Source: Gloeophyllum trabeum ATCC 11539
Taxonomy: Eukaryota > Basidiomycota > Agaricomycetes > Gloeophyllales > Gloeophyllaceae
DNA: 64,000 bases
NCBI RefSeq assembly: GCF_000344685.1
Contig: NW_006920426.1
Coordinates: 178,239 to 242,238, forward strand
Direction: 5' to 3'
In this document: positions 55,241 through 64,000 of the stretch, piece by piece
Position numbering within the stretch: position 1 is the stretch's first letter
How the letters are laid out: the number at the start of each line of letters is the position of its first letter
Notes under the pieces: model-generated
Told to the model about the DNA's origin: nothing
Database searches by the model: none
Seen by the model: only the letters and a program-made list of their open reading frames with translations
Made by a program: the position numbers and the translations under genes

Positions 55241-58200
55241 ATGGCAAACCTGGCCGACATCGTACACAACGCTCTGGATTCAGAGCACGACCGGAAAGCA
55301 CTTAGTAAAGTTCCAAATACTCATGCGCAGGCGCAACATAAAGATGGCGGTACGAGCAACGTGCACGAGGAGAATAAACCGAGCGGGAACTCTGCATCAG
55401 CCAGTGCAGACCAAGAGTCTGCTGGATTAGCATCGAGTAACATGCAGTGTGAACCGGAGTCTTCGAGTTCGCAGCACCAGGCCAAACAATCTATCGCATC
55501 CATTGCGATTAGTGCCCGCAAACATGCCGCGAACGGCTCAACGCGGTTCGAAGACGGCAGCTATCCTGGGTCCCCGGTAATGTCCAGTCACACCAAGAAA
55601 GACTCAATAGGCTCTAGGTCTATCAGCCCGAGGAGGCGCTCTAACACCGTACCACACGCTCGCAGCAGCTCACAGGACGGTGACGAAATCAGCCACCCCG
55701 GCTCGCCCATCACATCCCGGTCAAGTCACTTCCAGAAGGATTCTGTTAGCTCCAGTTCAGGCGCTCGCCGGGCCCCCCAGTCTGGGTACAGGAGCCCGGT
55801 CCCTGATACGCCCTCTGGCAGGACGGGTCCTCCAGGCTCTTTCTCGTACAACTATTCGCTCAGCTCTCGGCATCCCTCCAGGACTAATTCGAGGCAAGAG
55901 GATTCGGATGCTTCGTTGCTTGGCACGATGCAGAGTGGCATACCTGAAGAATCTTACTTCTCTCCCAGACCCGAGAGGCCGGAATCTCCGTTCAGAGGTG
56001 CTCTGGAATTCAACGATCCAGAGCAGAGGGAGAAAGAGAGGGAGCTTATCATGAAGCGCGCGAGGGACAAGAGAAAGGACAGCAGCGTCTTCGACGAGGG
56101 ATGGAGCAACATCAAGAACTGGTTCCAAGAGTCCCCAAGGGAGGAACGGTCGGCCTTTGACTTCGGTAAGCGGAAGCAAGAGGACGGAGAGCGGGCCGAG
56201 ACCGAGGATAACAACCATACAACCGACATGGATGAAAAATCAAAGTCGCAGCCGGGAGCCAGCCAGCCACGTCGAGAAGGCGTTCCTCGGTCACAATCGT
56301 TGCCGCACATCAGGGGCGACGCGAATGCTGGCAACCGACGGTCCTCAGCGCCCACTTGGCGCAGGCTCCGTTCTCTACTCCCCAGTATCGCCAACCAGCA
56401 GCACGGCCATGCTATCCCGGAAGCCTCGGTCGTCGCTCCTGCCACCGTGAACATCACAGACGAGTTGATGGTAGGCGGCCTTGCCACGCTCATGCTGCGC
56501 CTCTGGTTCGAGCGCGATGAGAGTGACCAGCGGCGCGTTCCCGTCCTGTTACATCGTCTCAGGATACGCATTACGGACAGCTTGCATCCGCTGCATGGTC
56601 ATAAGGCCGTCTTTCGGATTGAGTGTGAGTATGCAAATGGAGCTGCAAGGTGGGTGGTCTACCGCCAGCTGAGGGATTTCTTGTCGCTGCATACGCATTA
56701 CACGCTATCGAACGTGTATAACCGCAAAGTCGAGACTTTGCCAGATTTCCCTAAGACAAGTACGTATGGAAGTGTCCCAATGGTGTTGCACGTTTCATAT
56801 TGTCGCTGCAGGTTTACCGTATTTCAAGTTTCTCAGGACTCAGGGACATGAGGTCGGACGGGCTGAATTTGCTCGCATGCAGCGGCAGTCTCTGGAGAAC
56901 TACCTAATAGGCTTAATCCGCGCGGTCGTATGTTGCCTCTGTCCTGATGCATGCACGGATATTCACACCTTTACAGATGTTCCATCCTGCCTCTAATCGC
57001 TTGTCTGGTTTCCTCGAGATCAGCGCTTTGAGTATTGCTCTGGCCCAGTCAGGGGGTGCCCAGTACAAAGCAGGTTATTTACGCATCGACGCTTCCGGAG
57101 GCCGAGGCGGTAGCTTTGGTAGGAAGGCAGCTAGCCGGAAAGAGAGGAGGGAGCACAAATGGTGTGCCGTTCGCGAGAGCTATCTGGTTGTCATGAAGGA
57201 ACCCGGGGAGGTGAGCATTGTAGTGTATCCCCTTCAAAGTGCCCGGTACTCAGATAATGGAATATACTCTCTTGCTTTGCAGCTTGATGTCTGGGATGTG
57301 TTCTTGTTCGATCCGGACTTCAAGATCGAGCGGCCGAAGCGATACTACCGCGCGGGGCTCAATCTCCTCCACGGTGGCGTCGAAATTGATGACTCTATCT
57401 CGTTTGGGGGAATCAGAGAGAAGGTGCAACGTGAGCAGGATGAACACGGGGATAACGTATCCCTGATAGGTACTATCAAGAGCACGATGTCGAAGGTCTT
57501 GCACCTTGGACATCATCACCGCCACCACCGGCATTCCGAGTTGAACGAGAAGGATGGCGGGGAAAGGCGGAGCGCCTCGATGTCCAATGGCAGGCCCCGC
57601 TCAAGCTCAGCGTCCTCCTCGGGCTCTTCGTCGTCCGACATGCCATCTGGAAGGCGAACGCCCGTCCTTGACCCGTCAACGAATACCGACCCGCTGATCG
57701 AAGCGGATTCGCATGACCGGAATATGAATGACTTGCAGCCTCCGGCTGATGGCAAGGAGGCGGAGAGACGGAAGAGGAGGAAGAATAACGAGGTGTCGAA
57801 GCATACATTCTACATCGAGAATTCGCAGATGAAGCTGAAGTTGTATGCAAGGAATGAGGTTGGTCATTCACTGCCCGGTGGACAGTCGACAACGGATCGC
57901 TGATTCTGCCGCCAGAGACAAATGTTGCAATGGATTACGGGGTTGGAGAAAGCCGCAGCTAGCTGCCACTATACTGGGAGCAATAGGTTCGATAGCTTTG
58001 CTCCTATACGCCTGAACGTTGCGGCGCAATGGCTGGTGGATGGCGTGGGTGCGTCGTCTCTTGCAGAAAACCACGTCACTGAGCTTTGTCCCAGCGAGAT
58101 TACATGTGGAATCTATCCCGCGCCCTGCTCCTTGCGAAGGAGTGCATTTACATACACGATTGGTGGCTCTCCCCAGGTAAGAGTATCATGATAGGAAACC

Positions 58201-61200
58201 TACGAGCATGCTAATTCCGTCGAACTCCTAGAATTGCAGATGAGACGGCCAAAGATGGACAAGTACCGCTTAGATAGGCTCTTAGAACGCAAGGCGAAAG
58301 AGGGCGTTAAGATCTATGTCATCCTTTAGTGAGTCCCCTTGTACGTCGTTTTTGCGCGGTATCTGAAGAGGAGTTAGCCAGGAAGTGTCAAGTCGAACCA
58401 CGCCTACGGACAGCAAGTGAGTGGCTGTCCTGCTCTTTCCGAAGAATAATGATAATTATGGTCCACCAGCTATGCGAAGCAAAGGCTCACGTCGCTGCAC
58501 CCGAACATTATGGTCCAGCGTTCACCGTCACATTTCCAGACCGGCACGTTTTATTGGGCTCATGTACGTTTCTGATAAATCGGGCTACAGAAAGGCAGTG
58601 ATAACATGATTTCTTAAGCATGAGAAACTATGTGTCATTGACCAAGCCATTGCTTTCATGGGTGGGGTTGACCTATGCTTTGGGCGGTAAGTTCGGGAAA
58701 TCAACAGAGGCAGGAGATATCAATAAGTATCAATCCACTTAGATGGGATACTCCTCAGCATGTGCTGGTCGACGACCCGGAATCCCAAGATGGCATCGAA
58801 GTATGGCCCGGTGAGTCCGTTGCGCTAGATCAGGATGCACTCCTCTCACTCGTACTTTCTAGGCAAGGACTACAGCAATGCTCGCATACTCGATTTCCAT
58901 ACCTTGGACAAACCTGATGAGGATATGTATGATCGGGCAAAGGTTCCTCGTATGCCTTGGTAATTCGCTTTAATGCTGTATCTCTTACTTTTCTTGACGA
59001 GTATCTGCAGGCACGACGTAGGCATGCAGGTTGTGGGACAGCCGGCCCGAGACCTTGCGCGGCACTTCGTGCAGAGGTGCGATCGGTTTGAAATGTGTAT
59101 CCGGGTCCGTCTGATTTATAGCTCTTTAGGTGGAATTGGTTATTACGGATCAAGGTAAACACGCCACATCTTGGGAGCGCATTCGGCTCACGAGTATCAT
59201 AGAATCATTCTCGGCCTATGCCATTCCTAATGCCTCCTCCAGAGTTCAAGCCCGGAGAGCTAACTCAAATGGGTTTGACTGGTACACTTGAGATGCAAAT
59301 ATGCAGATCAGCTGGCCCGTGGTCCCTTGGGACCCCGTCCCGCATAGAGCGCTCTATACAGAATGCATACTTGAAAGGTCCTCCAATATCCTCGATGTTT
59401 CGCAAAACAAAGGCTGATCGGTACTTTTAGCTATTCAGCTATCCGAGCATTTTGTTTACATCGAGAACCAGTTCTTCATCACCTCGTACGTTGGCCACGA
59501 TATACGAGAGTTATACTACTGAGTAGATTGCAGGACCAACGTGAATGGCGTCAAAGTGGAGAATAAGATTGGTGATGCGCTCGTACATCGGATCATTCGA
59601 GCACATCGCGAAGGCACTCCATGGAAATGCTGTATCATGGTGCCTTTGTTGCCAGGATTCGCTTTCCCGGTGGACCATAGTGAGGCGAGTGCGGTGAGTA
59701 GGTGTAAGCTGTTGCAAAGGACGATAACGCTAATGGCGACCAGGTTCGCATCATCCTCGAATGTCAAAACCGCACGATGTGTCGTGGACCAGACTCTATC
59801 TTTTCCCGCCTGAGGAAAGAAGGGATCAATGTACGTGCTCTATCTATGCAGTACTCTCTCGTACTGACTAGATGCAGCCCGACGACTACATTAGCTACTT
59901 CTCTCTGCGCAACTGGGCCAAATTACGCGGCGACGTACTGACAACCGAGCTGGTAACGTATAACTGGATCATCCTGTTGCAAGCAGTCTCATGACACTAT
60001 ACAGGTATATATCCATGGGAAAGTCTGCATTGTGGATGACCGGCTCGCCATCATTGGAAGCGCGAACATCAATGAACGGTCGCAACGTGGGGATCGGGAC
60101 TCTGAAATAGCTGCAGTCATCCGAGATACAGACTTCATTGACGGGTGCGTGAAATTCCAAGCATAGCTAGACTGATTTTGAGGCGCCAAGTAGTACGATG
60201 GCTGGAAGACCGTTCAAAGTCGGCCGATTCGCCCACACACTACGGGTGCGGCTCATGCGAGAGCACCTCGGTGTGGATGTCGACGCAATGGAGGAAGATG
60301 ACCTCATGGCCTCGGAACCTGTGAAACAGGAACACGAGCAAGACGCCTGGGATCCGGAGTCCGAGCAAGAGCACGGCGCGGAGAAAACTTTCACGCATCT
60401 GAAGAAGCCGGTACACGGTAGTGTCATCCACGATACGATCGACGAAGTGGAGCAAGGTAAGATTCCAAGTTCCTTCGTACGATGCCTGCCCTAACAAATG
60501 CTCTAGCCATACACGGGACTGAGGAGGCTTACTCTAAAGATGCTGCCCGACTCCTGCGCAAAGTAGGACTGAAGACTGACCAACTCGATGCTACAGCTGG
60601 GGAAGAACAACTGCAAGCCGAGCGAACAACGTACACCCGCGATGGTCAACAGGAGGCTGGCTTTGCCAGCGCTATTATACCTACTCTGGAAGAGCAGATC
60701 ATCATGGAAGGCCGTCCCCCAGAGAATCAGGCAAACGGCAAGCCACTCAAAGAAGTGCTCAATTCCGAAGGCAAAGGAGACAAATCTGAAAGCAATGGCC
60801 GTCCGCCTGAAGCAAGGGTGGATAAGGGAGAACTATACGGTGCTCCCGCAGAAGCGCACGACGGTGCGAAACAGGATGATGCGCCTCCTGAGCCTAATGC
60901 GATTAAGAAGGATGCTGACGAAGAAGAGCAAGCAGCTCCTGGTGCTCGTTCGATTCTTCGCCAACATCTCACCGCACAGCTTAACAGCAAGTGGGTCCTG
61001 CCTACGCCCCGACCAGTGGTCGATCCCGATGGATTCGAGGATCCTATTTGCGACGAATTTTGGAAGAATGTCTGGGTTGCGTCCGCTGTTCACAATGTAT
61101 GAGTCACTCCGTCTACTCGTGCAGACTGCTCTGACTGTTGACATCATACAGACGGAAATCTATCGCAAAGTTTTTCACGCTATACCCGACGATTTAGTAA

Positions 61201-61828
61201 CAACGTGGAAACAGTACAAGGAGTTCGTTGCTCATCATGAACGTTTGAACAAGCCGGTACGTAGGGTGGCTTTCCGTAACTGCGGAATTCGTGCACTTAG
61301 AACGCTAGCAGGCTAAGGAGGCGGAAAATCCCCAGCCGGTCGGGCGCATGCCTTCTGAATCAGGAGATGCAGATGCTTTGCCTGGCGACCAAGGCGGTCC
61401 TCCCACCGAAACCACGAACGATCCCGCCGACAATGTCTCGGAAGGGAGTGCCACCCGCGTTGGAGACGGGTCAGAGAACCAAGCATCGGCTACTACCCCG
61501 ACAAAGGATCTACCGCATCAGACCGACAAGGATACCAGATCACGGAAGCCGGCTCGGGGAGATGAGCCATTCGAGAAGTGGGAGCGGGAGGAAATGGAGA
61601 AGCTACTTGGTGAATTGAACGGACACCTAGGTATGTGGGACATTCATGTGCCCTGGATGCATGGTTGCTCATATCTGGTAACAGTGATCTATCCCACTCG
61701 TTTCTTAGAAGGGGAAGATATCGCCAACAATTTCTTGTTTAATGCCGATAGGTGATGTGTTCGGCTTGTTCCTTCGAATGCTGCTAACCGACCCAACCAG
61801 GTTGTTACCAATGCCTATCTATGACTAG
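55241..61828 (+). CDS. SPO14: Phospholipase D (PX-PH-HKD type)
   Basis: Hydrolyses phosphatidylcholine to phosphatidic acid, with roles in membrane traffic and sporulation in yeast. About 20 short introns; roughly 1,750 residues. The N-terminal 400 residues are Ser-rich and disordered. A PX domain follows: [20 protein letters not shown] and [19 protein letters not shown] domain contains [34 protein letters not shown], and its end [13 protein letters not shown]. The catalytic half starts [23 protein letters not shown] motif 1 is [19 protein letters not shown] (near 58625), with its first His in the preceding exon; HKD motif 2 is [20 protein letters not shown] (near 60010). IENQFFIT precedes motif 2. 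An acidic, repetitive stretch ([20 protein letters not shown]) separates motif 2 from a conserved end, [17 protein letters not shown] and [14 protein letters not shown]. No frame damage was seen. Confidence 0.93.
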
Positions 61829-62063
61829 GATACCCATACTGCAAACCTCATAATCATCATTGGACACAGTATCACTCTCGTTTCTTGACCGCGCATCCTT
61901 CGTCGGACTTTTGTATCAAACAACCTGTACTACCTGATCAATTCACGCACTCAATAAGCGGGGTATCTCGTTCCATGCTTTCAACTCTATTTATACAGGC
62001 AATACAGTATCCATTTATACAGCTAAGTCGAAACACAGACGGTCTTTGCAATAAGTCGGTAGG

Positions 62064-62500
62064 TCAGTGCTGACTCTTAGACAAGATTCGGTTCTGGGAC
62101 TTGCCTTGAATCGTCTCACTGCATGCTTTCATGTACGCGAGATGCTCAGGGTGCGGGAGATAAGTCTTGAGATCTTCCTCATTATCGAAGTGGAAAATCA
62201 CGCCTGAAGTCCCATTATTCCCCCAGTCAGCAGCCTCATGAAAATGAGCGTTCCTTACCGTCATCCCAACCACCGTCGAATTGGTGTGGAATCTTCTTCC
62301 CTATTTCGATCCCCTTTATTTCCGGGATTTTGCTCGGTAACCCTAATGCAAGTTGCTTCCATCTCTTTATCTTCTCCTCTGTAACATCGGGAACGAACTT
62401 AACGAGGACTTGGCATATGACGGTAAGTCAAGGAAATTGCATGGGCGTCGCAGGACCAGAAAAATTATAATACAATCTTACCGATGTGAAAGATGCCCAT
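62064..62500 (-). CDS. Dabb-domain (stress-responsive A/B barrel) protein
   Basis: Small dimeric ferredoxin-like barrel protein; fungal relatives include stress-responsive proteins and a few cyclases. Three exons on the minus strand: 62482-62500 (19 nt), 62259-62408, 62064-62203; 102 residues, the normal size. It reads MGIFHIVLVKFVPDVTEEK, then RWKQLALGLPSKIPEIKGIE, GWDDGVIFHFDNEEDLKTYL and PHPEHLAYMKACSE. The PHPxH motif and the GVIFxF strand are the family signature. The 19-nt first exon is supported by phase and GTAAGA/AAG splice sites. The 285-bp MITE copy 2 starts 144 bp upstream of its start codon. Confidence 0.88.
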
Positions 62501-62643
62501 GTCTGGCTACAGTGGGTAATAGTGCTAGCGCTGTACTTGGCTACAGGCATCGATACCAATACACTGCTTATATGTTGTTTCATATCGGACATCGTGTGGG
62601 CACCTGGAACGACACGAAGTGGGATGGCCCGTAGATGGCCGAA

Positions 62644-62928
62644 CACTGGGTACAATACCCATATTGAGCCACCGAGAAAGTGTGAAAGGAACCGGACAAA
62701 GGTCAAATTTTGTTCATAGTGTTGCCTTGCAAAACAAATGAAAGTTCAATGAACAGTGCTGAATAAAGATCATATCCTGTGTCACAATCAAATTTTTGCA
62801 CACTCAAAAGTAGTATTATTCTAATTCATTTCACTGACTGTGCAATGGACAATCATGAAAGAAGTTTGACCTTTGACTGATTATTTTCAAAGTTTTGTGC
62901 ATGCTCAATATGGGTGATGTACCCAGTG
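62644..62928. mobile_element. 285-bp MITE, copy 2
   Basis: Same length and end sequences as the copy at 48930-49214; I count only two base differences (both transitions, GTGC versus GCAC in the middle). Flanked by GAA on both sides (62641-62643, 62929-62931), so the 3-bp target duplication is confirmed in an independent site. It lies just upstream of the Dabb gene. Confidence 0.9.
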
Positions 62929-63005
62929 GAAGCTGTTGCCACAGTTGCCACATCGGGTAGTGGAAGCGTCATTCGCAGTAATAGCCACAATTACAGTGCC
63001 TTGCA

Positions 63006-63362
63006 TACAGTGCCTTGCATAAGAAACTGAACATCGCATTTCCGCGCGCGTTGTTTGTTCGCGCCAAATATACCCTTTTCGGGTAGGTCCGAAAGGCCTC
63101 TCGCGAGACCGTTTGCTGGGCAGGGACTCGCAGATGCCCCGAGAGGGCTCGAAAGGCTTCAGAGAATGCTAGAAATGTATATTCTACAACTACACTAAGG
63201 GCTGTAAATCATTATAGTCTTGCCCTAGCTGTATGCCCAGCTAACCCTCCCTCTCGATGGGTCTTTGCCGCACATTTGCCGATACCCGAAAAGGGTATAT
63301 TTGGCGCGAACAAACAACGCGCGCGGAAATGCGATGTTCAGTTTCTTATGCAAGGCACTGTA
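63006..63362. mobile_element. 357-bp element with perfect 80-bp inverted arms
   Basis: The arms 63006-63085 and 63283-63362 are exact reverse complements over 80 bp (ends TACAGTGCCTTGCATAAG). Both ends lie on a TA dinucleotide, so a Tc1/mariner-type TA duplication with CAGTGCC ends is likely. The 197-bp centre has no open frame of note. The 14 bp before the left arm (62992-63005) repeat its first 14 bases. No coding capacity. Confidence 0.85.
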
Positions 63363-64000
63363 GTGGACTTCGACTTCTACCAGTTGGCAGGTGCCTCCTC
63401 CACCTATAGAGGCCACGGACGAGACCCGGAGATACGGTCGCGGGGGACAGAAAACGCTCCTGTTTATTGCTCACGATCGTCGGACTTCTTCCGTGAGATC
63501 TACGGTCCTGTGGCGGGGGAGCCACAGTCCATTACAGTCCCAGTTCCCACGCCATTTGGGACCCCGGCCTCTCCATTCCCCGTCCATCCCGGCCTGCTGG
63601 AGGGCCAGATACACGCCTCCCGTGCTTCAAATATTGTATATACTTGCAAATATAATCTATGCTATTGTTAGTAATATTTGAGGGTCAAAGAAGCACATCA
63701 GGCGCTCGGGAACCCTACAAACGCGCGGGTGAGGTAACCAGATATCTACCCGAGGGACTGTAAATGCCAAGGCTATGGACTGTGAATTTCGCCAGCGGAA
63801 ATCGCGTCGTGACGCGATTTGGCGCGGGCGCGCGCCAAAATCGACCCCCTCCTCAGCTAGGTTCGGGTCGGGAAATTCACAGTCCCAACCGCGGCATCAC
63901 AGTCCACTCGGCACCCAGATCTGTGGCTTGCCCCGAGCTTTAGCTGACCTACTTGCTTGCTCCTGGTATTTATTCCTTACTTAGCTGCACTGTACCGTAG
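63363..64000. other. Repeat-rich window end without a gene
   Basis: No supported coding region. The heptamer GGACTGT or its complement ACAGTCC recurs several times (about 63526, 63535, 63756, 63777, 63880, 63898). The clearest element is the 109-bp inverted repeat at 63777-63885. Confidence 0.45.
63777..63885. repeat. 109-bp inverted-repeat element with internal hairpin
   Basis: Ends GGACTGTGAATTTC and GAAATTCACAGTCC are 14-bp perfect inverted repeats. Inside, 63799-63820 is a perfect 10-bp-arm hairpin (AAATCGCGTC, 2-nt loop), followed by a GC-only palindromic run. No target duplication is obvious. Confidence 0.6.

Noticed and set aside
62929..64000. Subtelomeric or telomeric sequence
   Set aside because: No TTAGGG-type repeats; repeat density alone does not show a chromosome end.

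Overview
The window is nuclear DNA of a filamentous basidiomycete, most likely an Agaricomycete close to the polypores. The evidence is the gene structure (many GT-AG introns of about 45-70 nt, some exons under 40 nt), the fungus-only genes (RTT109, mitoribosomal mL58, STRIPAK-type coiled coil) and families that are expanded in wood-decay basidiomycetes (DUF6534 membrane proteins, a CxxC-containing F-box family). Exon boundaries were placed by eye from GT/AG signals, reading phase and remembered family consensus. Most multi-exon models listed close to a whole number of codons.

Layout. 1-3.7 kb: end of COQ5 (ubiquinone synthesis) and a complete cullin-1. 4.4-10.6 kb: tandem pair of seven-helix DUF6534 proteins. 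10.9-17.7 kb: ALG7 (minus) divergent from a SET-domain/TAD3 composite gene (plus), then mitoribosomal mL58 and the histone acetyltransferase RTT109 (both minus). 17.7-21.3 kb: no intact gene; decayed or unresolved coding blocks on both strands. 21.4-30.1 kb: a disordered coiled-coil protein, a Ure2p-type GST, isocitrate lyase and the F-actin capping alpha subunit, which appears to use two GC-AG introns. 30.3-40.4 kb: F-box gene (minus), a small TIR element, a SIKE-family coiled-coil protein and a PH-domain proline-rich protein. 40.6-48.4 kb: complete PRP8 (minus). 48.6-50.5 kb: pseudogene of the F-box family split by two nested TIR elements. 50.9-54.9 kb: SAP-like protein (minus) and a MYND-finger gene that looks frameshifted. 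55.2-61.8 kb: phospholipase D with PX, PH and two HKD motifs. 62.1-64 kb: Dabb-domain protein followed by a repeat-rich end that holds a second copy of the 285-bp MITE and a 357-bp element with perfect 80-bp inverted arms.

Most genes are unrelated housekeeping loci; I see no biosynthetic cluster, defence island or virus. The most distinctive features are the young non-autonomous TIR elements, the apparent SET-TAD3 fusion and the paired GC-AG introns. I did not find a convincing, wholly new biological system.
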